A program made the translations under genes and the position numbers. Under the pieces are notes generated by a model. It had not been told where the DNA came from. It saw only the letters and a program-made list of their open reading frames with translations, and searched no databases. From assembly GCA_046593355.1 (NCBI GenBank), contig JBKJNY010000108.1, positions 1 to 64,000 on the forward strand: a DNA stretch of 64,000 nt, written 5' to 3'. The DNA is from SXOA01 sp046593355 (GTDB lineage Bacteria; Planctomycetota; Planctomycetia; Pirellulales; Pirellulaceae). This document shows positions 25,420 to 34,506 of the stretch, one piece after another; position 1 is the first letter of the stretch, and each line of letters begins with the position of its first letter.

Positions 25420-26598
25420 TCATTGATCGCCGGATCGGCTCTCCGCTTTCGAGACGAACTCCTGATCGGCTTTGCTCAACTTGCCCAGCGGTACGCTCAC
25501 CACCTCGCCATCTTTCTTCTTCAGATTCACTTTGCCGTCTTCCACGCTCACCAGCTCCGCTTCAATACGGAACTTTCCGGTCGTGTCGCTCCAAGTCCGC
25601 AGACCCGAGGCGGCCGGAGCAACTTCCGCGGGATTCGCAGGATTCACGGGAGCCGCGCCGGTTAGCTCGGCGAGCTTGGCTTGGGCTCGCTCGGCAGCCG
25701 GTGTACTCGGAAAACGGGTGACGATTAATTCCAAGGCCGGCTTGGCCTGCTTCTTGGTGCTGTTCTGGCTCAGCAGCGCAATCGCTCGATCCAGCGCCTG
25801 AGCCTGCTTCAGCTCTTCCTTGAGATCGGCTTTCTTGCTCAGGTCTCGTTCCGCGGAAACCATTTCCTTGCGCAGCTCGGGGAGCTTGCCGTAGATGCGG
25901 CTGGCGGAGACGATCCCCAGCACACCGGCAAACTTGTCCTCCCCGGCGAGTTGCTCCTGCGCGGTCTTGAGCGCCGCTGTCCCCTCTTCGACCAGCTTCG
26001 TGTACAGAGCGTCCGCTTCGAGCGCCACCGAAGCGAAGCTGCCGAACTTGCCGGGCTGGCCAATCTTTTTCAGGCTTTCCAGCCGCTTGACGGCAGTCCA
26101 CGAGTCCCCCGCGGCCAGCGCCTTGCTCGAATCGTCCACGGCCCCCTTGATCTGCGTAAGCTGCGCGTCCGAGAAAATGGTGCCGGCGGTCGTCAGGTGC
26201 TCGGCCAGAAAGAGGGGTAATTCGTCTCCCCCCTTGGCCCCGCTTTTCGCGTAGGCAATCTCTCCATTGGCCCGCACAACGTACAGGATGGGGATCCCGG
26301 TCCCCTCGTGTCGATACTTTCTCGACCAGGCCGCCCATTCGTCGCCTTGCGTGTCAACCTTGAGGGGCACGAACTGTGCCACCAGCGGCGCGATGGTTCG
26401 ATCGGTGCTAAGCCGTTCGAGCAGCGCCAGGCAAGGGCCTCAGGTCTTGGAGCCAGCCATGGCCAGGATCGGCCGGCCCGTGGCTTTGGAAAGTTTTTCC
26501 GCCTGCTCCATCGTGAGCAGCTCGGCACCCGTCGCCCACCCGCACGTCGCGACCAGCGCGACGACGAGCGGAGCCGTCAGATTCCAGCGTGGTCTCAT
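25420..26598 (-). CDS. Thioredoxin-like exported protein with in-frame TGA at the active site (selenoprotein candidate)
   Basis: From ATG 26598 (AAGGA seven to eight bases upstream) the frame runs 392 codons to 25420, interrupted only by TGA at 26442-26440. Codon 53 is this TGA and the surrounding residues read AMAGSKT-(TGA)-GPCLALL, so TGA occupies the first Cys of a thioredoxin-type CGPC. Reading TGA as selenocysteine gives UGPC. About 11 bases after the TGA an RNA stem can form (GGCGCU with AGCACC, one mismatch), the usual place for a bacterial SECIS. The rest has a signal peptide, a thioredoxin-like fold (QFVPLKVDTQGDEWAAWSRK, GIPILYVVRANGEI) and a helical C-terminal half. A nonsense mutation remains possible. 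Confidence 0.7.
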
Positions 26599-26856
26599 GT
26601 TCTTTTCCTTGACTGCTAAGGAGTTTGCAAATCCGTCCAGCCGCCACGGAAGCGACCTCTGTAGTTTAGGCGAGCGCCGCAATCAACGCCACATCTCGGC
26701 AACGTCGGGAGCCTTGCGGGCAGCCTGCAGAGTACTGAGTACTGAATTGCCGGCGAGCGGACCGGCCCCACCAACCGCGCCGATCTGCACATTCCGAACC
26801 AACTTGTAGAAAATTCCGTAGATTGGGGTATATTTGAGGGCTGTGGACCGGGCCAC

Positions 26857-26932
26857 GGGGTCGGGAAGAGTTTTCGCGGCTAAGAGTTCCCAGGCCGCTC
26901 AAGCCTTCCCCGCGAAAACCCTTCCCGACCCC
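26857..26932. repeat. Palindromic repeat family A, copy 4 (variant stem)
   Basis: GGGGTCGGGAAGAGTTTTCG on the left pairs with CGAAAACCCTTCCCGACCCC on the right. The stem words differ from copies 1, 3 and 5 in both arms at once. It lies 43 bases before the metalloprotease start. Confidence 0.85.
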
Positions 26933-26975
26933 TTAAATCCCGGCCGCCAAAAGCCTTTCGCTGAAAGAGAATCCC

Positions 26976-29621
26976 ATGCCCCATCGCCATTCGTTGGCAG
27001 CGCTCGCCGCGCTGGCTTTCGTCGCATCTTTGCCCGCGGACCTGTTGGCTCAGGCTGCCGCGCCGGCCGCTGCTGCGCCAGCTCCGCCGCCGTATGCGGC
27101 CCTCCTTAAGGATGCTCCGCCGATTCCCGGCATGATCACTCTGTACCGCAAGGGCAATTCGCTGTTCGCGGAGCTCGGCCCGCAGGATTACGGCAGCGAG
27201 TACATCGTGCTCATCTCCATTTCTCGCGGCATAGCCCAGGGACAGCTCATCGGTGGCATGAGCTGGGGTTTTGAAAACGACGGGATCTGGCAGTTCCGCA
27301 AAGTGGACGAAAGCGTGCATATCGTCCGCCGCAACGTCCGCTTCAAGGCCAACCAGGGCTCGCCCGAGGCCCGCGCGGTCGGCAAGGCGTATACCGACAG
27401 TGTTCTGTTCAGCCTGCCCATCGCCGCCAAGGGACCGAAGGGGGGCGATCTGATCGACCTCAGCCGCGTCTTCATGAGCGATCTGCCGCAAATCAGCATG
27501 GCTCTGCCCGGCTTCGGCTTCGCGGGGGACCGCTCCACGTATGGGAGCGTGAAGGGTTTTGAGAACAACGTCGAAATTGAAGTTGCCGCGACCTACGGCT
27601 CGGCCGGCACGCAGGACATCGACACCGTGCCGGATTCTCGCGGCGTCGGCATCAACATCCACTATTCCATCAGCAAGATTCCGCAGACCAATTTTCAGCC
27701 TCGGCTGGCGGACGACCGCGTCGGCTACTTCCTGACCGCGGTGAAGGATTTCTCCAGCAAGGGGGACCGCGAGCAGTTTATCCGCTACGTCAACCGCTGG
27801 GACTTGCAGAAGTCGGACGCGAGCGCCAAGGTTTCGCCGCCGACCAAGCCGATCAAGTTCTGGATCGAGAAGACGGTTCCCTTCAAGTATGAGAAGGCCA
27901 TCTACGACGGCATCTATGAATGGAACAAGGCGTTTGAAACGGCCGGCTTTGCCAACGCCATCGTCGTCGAGCGGCAGCCGGATAACGCCACCTGGGATCC
28001 CGAAGACATCAACTACAACACGTTCCGCTGGATTACATCCAACGCCGGCTTTGCGATGGGCCCCAGCCGCGTGAACCCGTACACGGGTCAGATTCTCGAC
28101 GCCGACATCATTTTCGATGCCGACTTCCTGACCTCGTGGAAGGAAGAGTTCGAGAACATGACGCCGAAGACCGTGGCCCAGCTCACCAACGGCACGTTTG
28201 AAGAAACGGCCGAGGAGAAAGCCACCCGGTTCTTCAGCCCCAAGGCGGCCCGCCATGGCGAGTGCCAGCTCAATCACGGCATGGCGATGCAATTCGCCTT
28301 CGGCTCCGCGGCCATCATGGCCCTGGCGGACCCCAAGGTGCAGGCGGAGCAGCTCGACAAGTTCATCATGCAGGGTCTGAAGGAAGTGACCATGCACGAA
28401 GTGGGTCACACGCTCGGCCTGCGGCATAACTTCAAGGCCAGCAAGTGGCTGACCATCAAGGACATGAATGACCCCGAGAAGTCCAAGAACGGGATTGTGG
28501 CCTCGGTCATGGATTACAGCCCGGCCAACATCGTTCCCAAGGAATGGAAGCAGGGGGACTATTACAGTCAGACCGTCGGCCCGTACGATATTTGGGCCAT
28601 CCAGTACGGCTACACGCCGTTTGGCGGCGGCACGGCGGGCGAGGTTGCCGAGCTCAAGAAGATTGCCGCTCGCAGCGGCGAACCGGCCCTGGCTTATGCC
28701 ACGGATGAAGACACCCGCGGCAGCGACCCCGACCCGGACAGCAACCGCTTCGATTTCGGGGCCGACCCGATGGAGTTCGCCAAGCTCCGCCTGCAACTCG
28801 TCAATGAGCTGCTGCCGGGCCTGGTCGAGCGGGTGACTGTCGAAGGGGAGGACTACGTGCAGGCCCGCCGCGTGTTCAACATCCTGCTGGCCCAGCGCGG
28901 CCAGGCGCTGTACTTCGCCTCGCGGTATGTCGGCGGCCTGAAAACCTCCCGCAGCCACCGTGGCGACAAGGACGGCAAGGTTCCCGTCGGCCTCGTCGAC
29001 GCCAAGACGCAGCGCGACGTGCTCGGCCTGCTCGAAGAAAACGTCTTCGCCGATAAGCCGTATCAGTTCTCGCCCGAGCTTTACAACTCGCTCGGCTGGA
29101 GCAACTGGAACCATTGGGGCAAGGAGCCGGCGCCCCGCAAGGACTTTGGCGTACACGATACCGTGCTGATGTGGCAGGAGCGGGTCATCGACCAGCTCCT
29201 TGGTGCTGTCACGCTGGAGCGGCTGCACGACGGCGAGATGCGGGCCGCCCCCGAGGCCGACGTGCTGACCACCCCCGAGCTGATTGAGCGGCTGACGAAG
29301 TCGATCTTCAGCGAAGTGGAGACGGTGAAGGAAGGGGACTACACCGTTCGCAAGCCGGCCATCAGCAGCTTGCGGCGGAACCTGCAGCGGTCGTACCTGA
29401 AGTCCATCAGCCGCCTGGCGATGGGAAACACCGGCGCTCCGCAGGATTGCCAGACGATTGCCTACGACCAGCTCACGCGGCTGCATCAGCGGATGAACGC
29501 CCTGCTGCAGAACGGGGCGATCGCGGCCAAGCTCGACCCCTACAGCCGAGCCCATCTGCAAGAGAGCAGCGCCCGGATTCAGAAGGTGCTGGAGGCGAAG
29601 CTGTCGCTGAATGCGCCGTAA
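26976..29621 (+). CDS. Secreted zinc metalloprotease (DUF5117/DUF4953-type)
   Basis: The 881-residue protein begins with a signal peptide (HRHSLAALAALAFVASLPAD, cleavage near LLAQA). A beta-rich N-terminal region (about 45-330) is followed by the metalloprotease core with MHEVGHTLGLRHNFKASKW, the HEXXHxxGxxH zinc site, and downstream Met-turn-like SVMDYSPANIVP. This matches the planctomycete/Bacteroidetes family with DUF5118, DUF5117 and DUF4953. It is probably extracellular or periplasmic and cleaves proteins. Stands alone on the plus strand behind a family A palindrome. Confidence 0.9.
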   Translation: MPHRHSLAALAALAFVASLPADLLAQAAAPAAAAPAPPPYAALLKDAPPIPGMITLYRKGNSLFAELGPQDYGSEYIVLISISRGIAQGQLIGGMSWGFENDGIWQFRKVDESVHIVRRNVRFKANQGSPEARAVGKAYTDSVLFSLPIAAKGPKGGDLIDLSRVFMSDLPQISMALPGFGFAGDRSTYGSVKGFENNVEIEVAATYGSAGTQDIDTVPDSRGVGINIHYSISKIPQTNFQPRLADDRVGYFLTAVKDFSSKGDREQFIRYVNRWDLQKSDASAKVSPPTKPIKFWIEKTVPFKYEKAIYDGIYEWNKAFETAGFANAIVVERQPDNATWDPEDINYNTFRWITSNAGFAMGPSRVNPYTGQILDADIIFDADFLTSWKEEFENMTPKTVAQLTNGTFEETAEEKATRFFSPKAARHGECQLNHGMAMQFAFGSAAIMALADPKVQAEQLDKFIMQGLKEVTMHEVGHTLGLRHNFKASKWLTIKDMNDPEKSKNGIVASVMDYSPANIVPKEWKQGDYYSQTVGPYDIWAIQYGYTPFGGGTAGEVAELKKIAARSGEPALAYATDEDTRGSDPDPDSNRFDFGADPMEFAKLRLQLVNELLPGLVERVTVEGEDYVQARRVFNILLAQRGQALYFASRYVGGLKTSRSHRGDKDGKVPVGLVDAKTQRDVLGLLEENVFADKPYQFSPELYNSLGWSNWNHWGKEPAPRKDFGVHDTVLMWQERVIDQLLGAVTLERLHDGEMRAAPEADVLTTPELIERLTKSIFSEVETVKEGDYTVRKPAISSLRRNLQRSYLKSISRLAMGNTGAPQDCQTIAYDQLTRLHQRMNALLQNGAIAAKLDPYSRAHLQESSARIQKVLEAKLSLNAP

Positions 29622-29622
29622 G

Positions 29623-29690
29623 GTAGTCCGCTCACTCCGTGAGCGCGGTATTTCAGCAACGCGGTCCGGCACACGGAGTGTGCCGGCTAC
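29623..29690. repeat. Double-hairpin repeat family D, copy 1
   Basis: GTAGTCCGCTCACTCCGTGA forms one short hairpin and CCGGCACACGGAGTGTGCCG forms another. The copy at 34444-34497 has the same two hairpins in the reverse order and orientation. Confidence 0.75.
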
Positions 29691-29777
29691 TAACGCAGGC
29701 AATGTCAATCGAGCTCCGGGGAAGTCAATCCCCGGAGTTTTTCGTTTGGGACATGTCGGGTATGTTAGGCGATAGCA

Positions 29778-31175
29778 ATGTCTGAACATCCCTACGACCT
29801 GATCGTGATCGGCAGCGGCCCCGGCGGGGAAGGGGCGGCGATGCAGGCCTGCAAAAACGGCCTGAAGGTCGGCGTCGTGGAACGGATGGAGAAAATCGGC
29901 GGGGGCTGCACGCACTTCGGAACCATTCCCAGCAAGTCGCTGCGGTACTCCATCTTCAAGATGACCGACGTCAACTCGGACCCCATCTATCAAGCAGCCG
30001 GCATCTCACTCGATCTCTCGATCCCCGATCTCCGCAAGAGCGCCGGCAACGTCATCCGCCTGCAGGAAGAGATGCGGCGGAACTTCTATGAAAAGAACGA
30101 CGTGGCCATGCACCGCGGGCAGGCCCGCTTCGTGGACCCGCATACGCTGGAGATCGCCATCGCCAACGGGGCCAGCGAGCAACTGACCGCGGACAACTTC
30201 GTCATTGCCGTCGGGGCCAGACCCTACCGGCCGGCGGATGTCGATTTCGCTCATCCGCGAATCTTCGACTCGGACACCATCCTCAATCTCGGCTTCACGC
30301 CCAAGAGCGTCACGGTCTACGGGGCCGGCGTCGTCGGTTGCGAATATGCCTCGATGTTCCGCAACCTGGGCTGCAAGCTCAACCTCGTCAACACTCGCGA
30401 GCGGCTGTTGGAGTTTCTGGATGACGAAATCAGCGATGCCCTGAGCTATCATCTGCGGGATCTCGGCGCACTCATCCGCCACAGCGAGCAGTACGAGCGG
30501 ATTGAAGGGCGTGAAGACAGCGTGATCCTGCACCTGAAAAGCGGCAAGAAGCTCAAGACCGATATCCTGCTCTGGGCGAACGGCCGCACCGGTAACACGG
30601 AGAACATGGGCCTCGAGCCGCTCGGCATTCAGCCCGACAGCCGCGGCCAGCTTGCGGTGGACGACGCGTATCGCACCCAGGTTCCCCATATCTATGCGGT
30701 GGGCGATGTGATCGGCTACCCATCGCTGGCCAGCGCCGCCTACATGCAAGGCCGCGCTGCCAGTTTGCATATCCTGGGGGATGCGTGCGCCAAGCTGCTG
30801 GCGAAGGACATTCCCACCGGCATCTATACGAGTCCCGAAATCAGCTCCGTCGGCAGGACCGAAAAGGAGTTGACCGCTGCCGGCGTCCCTTATGAAATCG
30901 GCCATGCCCAGTTCAAGAGCCTGGCTCGGGCTCAGATTACCGGCCGCCGCGTGGGAATGCTCAAGCTCCTCTTCCACCGCGAGACGCTGCAAATCCTCGG
31001 CGTCCACTGCTTCGGCCCCAACGCCAGCGAGATCATCCATATCGGCCAGGCCATCATGAACCAGCCGGGCGAAGGGAACACGCTGCTGTACTTCATCAAC
31101 ACGACCTTCAACTACCCGACGATGGCGGAGGCATACCGCGTGGCGGCTTTGAATGGGTACAACCGACTGTTTTAG
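29778..31175 (+). CDS. sthA: Soluble pyridine nucleotide transhydrogenase
   Basis: The 465-residue flavoprotein has the N-terminal FAD-binding motif LIVIGSGPGGEGAAMQACKN and the diagnostic GGGCTHFGTIPSKSLRYS, where only one Cys is present instead of the disulfide of dihydrolipoamide dehydrogenases. A second NAD(P)-binding motif is VTVYGAGVVGCEYASMF, and the C-terminal dimerisation domain contains HCFGPNASEIIHIGQAIM. It transfers hydride between NADPH and NAD and balances the two pools in the cytoplasm. Stop codon is five bases from the convergent rpiB stop. Confidence 0.95.
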   Translation: MSEHPYDLIVIGSGPGGEGAAMQACKNGLKVGVVERMEKIGGGCTHFGTIPSKSLRYSIFKMTDVNSDPIYQAAGISLDLSIPDLRKSAGNVIRLQEEMRRNFYEKNDVAMHRGQARFVDPHTLEIAIANGASEQLTADNFVIAVGARPYRPADVDFAHPRIFDSDTILNLGFTPKSVTVYGAGVVGCEYASMFRNLGCKLNLVNTRERLLEFLDDEISDALSYHLRDLGALIRHSEQYERIEGREDSVILHLKSGKKLKTDILLWANGRTGNTENMGLEPLGIQPDSRGQLAVDDAYRTQVPHIYAVGDVIGYPSLASAAYMQGRAASLHILGDACAKLLAKDIPTGIYTSPEISSVGRTEKELTAAGVPYEIGHAQFKSLARAQITGRRVGMLKLLFHRETLQILGVHCFGPNASEIIHIGQAIMNQPGEGNTLLYFINTTFNYPTMAEAYRVAALNGYNRLF

Positions 31176-31180
31176 GCGAG

Positions 31181-31663
31181 CTAGGGAGTGCTCTCGCAAG
31201 CCGCCTTCTCGTACTGCCCGATCTTGTCCACGCGCCGAGCGTGTCGGCCGCCTTCAAACGGCGTTTCCAGCCAGGCTTTCACCACATTCTTCAGCCGCGC
31301 AATGTGCGGGTGAACGGCCAGGGTATCCTGGGGCATGTCTCCGTTGAGGCACAGGACGTTCGTGTCGTTGTGCTGCCGGCAGATGCGGGCAGTCGCCTCG
31401 TCCTCGACAACGGCGGCCCGAACCCGAGGAAACTTGTTGGCCGTAATCGCCATTCCGATGCCGGTGCCGCAAATCAGGATGCCGCGGTCCACGCTGCCGG
31501 TCGAGACCTTCTTCGCGGCTACCGCGGCGATGTCCGGGTAATCAACGGGCTCGGTGTTGCAGGGCCCCTCGTCCGTCACTTCGTGCCCGAGCTGCCTCGC
31601 GCTCTCCACCAGAGCCGCCTTAAGGTCCGTTCCACGATGGTCGCTGCCGATGGAGATACGCAT
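31181..31663 (-). CDS. rpiB: Ribose 5-phosphate isomerase B
   Basis: The 160-residue protein starts RISIGSDHRGTDLKAALVES and carries the active-site Cys in GILICGTGIGMAITANKFPR with the phosphate-binding GTGIGM loop. RpiB interconverts ribose 5-phosphate and ribulose 5-phosphate in the pentose phosphate pathway. Length and motifs match the LacAB/RpiB family. It is convergent with sthA, another enzyme of NADPH balance, though no shared transcript exists. Confidence 0.95.
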   Translation of the reverse strand: MRISIGSDHRGTDLKAALVESARQLGHEVTDEGPCNTEPVDYPDIAAVAAKKVSTGSVDRGILICGTGIGMAITANKFPRVRAAVVEDEATARICRQHNDTNVLCLNGDMPQDTLAVHPHIARLKNVVKAWLETPFEGGRHARRVDKIGQYEKAACESTP

Positions 31664-31794
31664 GGTCTTATCCGCCTAAGGTGTACCCGAAACAAGGAGC
31701 GGACAGGTTAGTATAAGTAGTTGCCGCACTTCCGGTCAGGGCGAGTTAATCGAAATGAGCCCAGCCGGTTAGTTCACGGGATATCACTTCACAC

Positions 31795-32700
31795 ATGCTG
31801 ACAGCCTTCCGCCACACCCTGGAGATGATCCGGTTCAGCCATACGCTGTTCGCGCTCCCCTTTGCGCTGCTGGCAGCCGTGATGGCTTGGGCCACGCCGG
31901 CTGCGGATGGCACGCATCTCCCCTTCGAGCCGTGGCACCTGGCGGGAATCCTGGCCTGCATGGTGGGAGCCAGAAGCGCGGCGATGGCCTTCAATCGGGT
32001 CGTGGACCGCAGGTTCGATGCGGAGAACCCCCGGACGAAAATGCGGCACCTGCCGGCAGGACTCTTGTCCGTGTCCAGCGTGCTGCTCTTCACGGCGGCT
32101 GCCAGCGGACTGTTCATCGCGGGCACGCTCCTCTTCCTGCCCAACTGGCTGCCGCTGGCGCTCGCGCTGCCGGTGCTCCTGTTTCTGCTGGGATACAGTT
32201 ATGCCAAGAGGTTCACATCGCTGGCACATTTCTGGCTGGGGGTCGCATTGATGCTCGCGCCCGTTTGTGTTTGGATTGCCCTTCGCGGACAGCTTCTGCT
32301 CGCGCACCCGGCTGATGTTTTGCCGGCAGTCATCCTGGGGGGCGCGGTCCTGGCTTGGGTCGCCGGCTTTGACATCATCTATGCCTGCCAGGACGCCGAC
32401 TTTGACCGCGGGGCCAGGCTCCGCAGCATTCCCGCGGCGCTCGGCGTGCTCGGGGCGCTGCGGCTGGCGGCGGTATGCCACCTGGTCACGCTCGGGCTCT
32501 TCGCCCTGTTGCCGCTGGCTTGTCCGCAGCTAGGCTGGATTTATGCGGCAGGGGTGGCAGCGGTCAGCGTATTGCTCCTCTATGAACACGCCCTGGTGAA
32601 GCCAAACGACTTGACACGAGTACACCTCGCCTTCTTCAATATCAATGTGGTGATTAGCATGGGGTTGTTCATCGTCGGCACCATCGACCTGCTGACTTGA
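31795..32700 (+). CDS. UbiA-family prenyltransferase, MqnP-like
   Basis: The 301-residue integral membrane protein has about eight helices and both Asp-rich motifs of the family: AMAFNRVVDRRFDAENPRT (NxxxDxxxD) and FDIIYACQDADFDRG (DxxxD). The start RFSHTLFALPFALLAAVMA is typical of UbiA proteins. Such proteins attach a prenyl chain to an aromatic ring; in bacteria making menaquinone by the futalosine route the enzyme is MqnP. The window contains no other menaquinone genes, so the exact substrate is open. Followed directly by a family A palindrome. Confidence 0.88.
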   Translation: MLTAFRHTLEMIRFSHTLFALPFALLAAVMAWATPAADGTHLPFEPWHLAGILACMVGARSAAMAFNRVVDRRFDAENPRTKMRHLPAGLLSVSSVLLFTAAASGLFIAGTLLFLPNWLPLALALPVLLFLLGYSYAKRFTSLAHFWLGVALMLAPVCVWIALRGQLLLAHPADVLPAVILGGAVLAWVAGFDIIYACQDADFDRGARLRSIPAALGVLGALRLAAVCHLVTLGLFALLPLACPQLGWIYAAGVAAVSVLLLYEHALVKPNDLTRVHLAFFNINVVISMGLFIVGTIDLLT

Positions 32701-32702
32701 CA

Positions 32703-32776
32703 GGGGGTCGGGAGTCTTTGGCGTCAGTGGTTATCCATTTTTTAGTAGTCGTTGACGCCAAAGACTCTAGGGCCCC
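32703..32776. repeat. Palindromic repeat family A, copy 5
   Basis: GGGGTCGGGAGTCTTTGGCG and its near complement GCCAAAGACTCTAGGGCCCC, loop of about 27 bases. It separates the prenyltransferase from the HEAT-repeat lipoprotein. Confidence 0.85.
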
Positions 32777-32811
32777 TTACGCCTCCTCTCCAACCGCAAG
32801 GACGCCGAATC

Positions 32812-33930
32812 ATGAAGCTCCAATTCCCGCTCTGTGCCGCCGCGCTAGTGGCCGCGCTCCTCGGTTGCGGAGGCAACAAGCCGGCACAGGTTCCCGCGAA
32901 GTCGGAGCCGGTTGCGAAAACGGAAAGTGGTTCGTCGTCGGCTGCTCCTGAGACGGAGCCAGAACCAGTCGTCAGCAAGGAAACCAAGCCCAAGGTCGTC
33001 CAAGGCCCACCGGAACCCGCGAAGCCGGTTGCCGATGACCTGCGCTCGCTCGCGGCTCGCCTCGTGGAAATGAGTCCGCAAGGCTCCTGGCGCATCAACG
33101 AAACAGCCGCTCTCGAGCTCGAAAAGCTGGGGGACGGTGCGCAGTCGGACCTGATCGCGCTCCTCGGCGACGCCCGGCCTGAAGCGCGCCGCGGAGCCGC
33201 CTTTTATCTGCTGGCGAAATTCAATCCCAGCGATACGAAGCAGGTCGCCGGCTATACCGGGCTCCTCGATGACAAGGAGCCGTTTCTCCGCAGCCTCGGC
33301 TTGCAGGCCGTTCGCAAGATGCAGAAAACCGACCAGGCCGCCGCAGTTCCGCGATTGTCCAAGATGTTGGCCCCCCAACAAGAGCCCAGCGCCGACAATC
33401 GAGCGACACTCGCCCGCCTTCTGGGAAGCCTGAAGCAAGCGGCGGCTCCAGCGTTAGAGGCGCTATCGTCGGGAGCGAAAGAGGATGAAAGCCCAAGGGT
33501 CCGCGGTGCGTATCTGGTGGCCATTTCGCAGATTGCCCCGCCGGAGCAATCCTTACCCGCGTTCCGCCAGGGTTTGGGCGACCCGGATGCCGCCGTCCGT
33601 TTGGTTGCCGCCGCTCGCCTGCGGCAGTTGGCAAAGGATGCCGCTCCCGCCGCGGAAGACCTGGCCCAAGCTCTCGAAGATGCGGACGCCAGTGTGCGCG
33701 AAGCCGCGGCCGAAGCCCTCGTCCAGATCGGCCCCGCCGCCGTCGAGCCGCTCAGCCAGCATGTTGATTCCAAGAACGCTCCCACCCGCCAACTGGCCAT
33801 CGCCTGCCTCGGCAAGCTCGGCCCCGCGGCAAAGTCGACGCTTCCGCAGGTGGAGAAGCATCTGGCGGATGAAGACCCCGAAGTGCAAAGGATTGCCGAA
33901 GCCGTCGTCAGAATTCTCAAGGGTTCCTAA
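32812..33930 (+). CDS. HEAT-repeat lipoprotein
   Basis: ATG 32812 begins a lipoprotein signal (MKLQFPLCAAALVAALL followed by GC). AAGGA lies upstream. After an Ala/Pro/Glu-rich linker of about 60 residues the rest of the 372-residue protein is helical repeats of about 30-35 residues typical of HEAT: ARRGAAFYLLAKFNPSDTKQ, LRSLGLQAVRKMQKTDQ, AAVRLVAAARLRQLAKDAAP, ASVREAAAEALVQIGPAAVE. HEAT repeats serve as protein-binding scaffolds. Likely anchored in a membrane, partner unknown. Confidence 0.85.
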   Translation: MKLQFPLCAAALVAALLGCGGNKPAQVPAKSEPVAKTESGSSSAAPETEPEPVVSKETKPKVVQGPPEPAKPVADDLRSLAARLVEMSPQGSWRINETAALELEKLGDGAQSDLIALLGDARPEARRGAAFYLLAKFNPSDTKQVAGYTGLLDDKEPFLRSLGLQAVRKMQKTDQAAAVPRLSKMLAPQQEPSADNRATLARLLGSLKQAAAPALEALSSGAKEDESPRVRGAYLVAISQIAPPEQSLPAFRQGLGDPDAAVRLVAAARLRQLAKDAAPAAEDLAQALEDADASVREAAAEALVQIGPAAVEPLSQHVDSKNAPTRQLAIACLGKLGPAAKSTLPQVEKHLADEDPEVQRIAEAVVRILKGS

Positions 33931-33934
33931 AACT

Positions 33935-33955
33935 CCCTCTCCCTTTGGGAGAGGG
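33935..33955. repeat. Short hairpin CCCTCTCC / GGGAGAGGG
   Basis: A perfect short palindrome with a three-base loop directly after the lipoprotein gene, followed by TGGGGTGAGGG. The word pattern is common in dispersed repeats of many bacteria. No T-run follows. Confidence 0.55.
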
Positions 33956-33994
33956 CTGGGGTGAGGGTCTTGGGGCCGACTTCGCTCTGCCGGA

Positions 33995-34076
33995 CACAAG
34001 CCTGAAGCGCAAGCGAAGGAAAGCGACGAGTACTCGACGATACCGCGATTTCCTTCGCTTGCGCTTCAGGCTTGTG
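33995..34076. repeat. Palindromic repeat family C, copy 1
   Basis: CACAAGCCTGAAGCGCAAGC on the left is mirrored by GCTTGCGCTTCAGGCTTGTG on the right. A second copy lies at 40085-40161 with a different inner stem and loop. Confidence 0.85.
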
Positions 34077-34081
34077 CGTGC

Positions 34082-34441
34082 CTACCACTGAAAGTCGCGC
34101 AAGGGCCGATACACGACGTACAACATGACCAGATAAAACATCCCGAAGACGATGCCGGTCCAGAGGAGAAGCAAGACCGTCCAAAAGACCTTGGACAAGG
34201 GACTGAATCCACGGCTCAACCACAGAATCGGCAGGCCGAGAAATAGGGTCACGAAGAACAGCATTCCCAGAACGAGCCAAGGGCTGTCCGACATCTCCCT
34301 CAGTTTCGCCCGCAGCGAAGGGGCGGGAGCATCCACAACAGCCGCTTCGATGGGCTGCTGCGAAGCAGGCGGAGTGTGCGGGGTCGGGGCCATGCTGAAT
34401 TGTGCTGCGGCGGCGCTACCAGGAAAAGTAGGCAGTTTCAT
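34082..34441 (-). CDS. Small membrane protein
   Basis: Start taken as ATG 34441 (MKLPTFPGSAAAAQ). The 119-residue product has a disordered Pro/Ala N-terminal half and two membrane helices (WLVLGMLFFVTLFLGLPILW and WTVLLLLWTGIVFGMFYLVM), ending YRPLRDFQW. No family is recognised. It is divergent from the next gene, with a double-hairpin repeat between the starts. Confidence 0.6.
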   Translation of the reverse strand: MKLPTFPGSAAAAQFSMAPTPHTPPASQQPIEAAVVDAPAPSLRAKLREMSDSPWLVLGMLFFVTLFLGLPILWLSRGFSPLSKVFWTVLLLLWTGIVFGMFYLVMLYVVYRPLRDFQW

Positions 34442-34443
34442 TA

Positions 34444-34497
34444 GTAGCCCGCACACTCCGTGTGCGGGAGTGTCCGCTCACGGAGTGAGCGGACTAC
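34444..34497. repeat. Double-hairpin repeat family D, copy 2 (inverted)
   Basis: CCGCACACTCCGTGTGCGG and CCGCTCACGGAGTGAGCGG, the same pair as in copy 1 at 29623 but in opposite orientation. It sits between two divergent genes and overlaps their likely promoters. Confidence 0.75.
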
Positions 34498-34506
34498 AAT
34501 GTAGGT

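Noticed and set aside
26880..29993. A 1037-codon open frame on the minus strand opposite the metalloprotease gene
   Set aside because: The plus-strand gene has a signal peptide and HEXXH motif. The antisense frame is a by-product of high GC at third codon positions and has no domain pattern.
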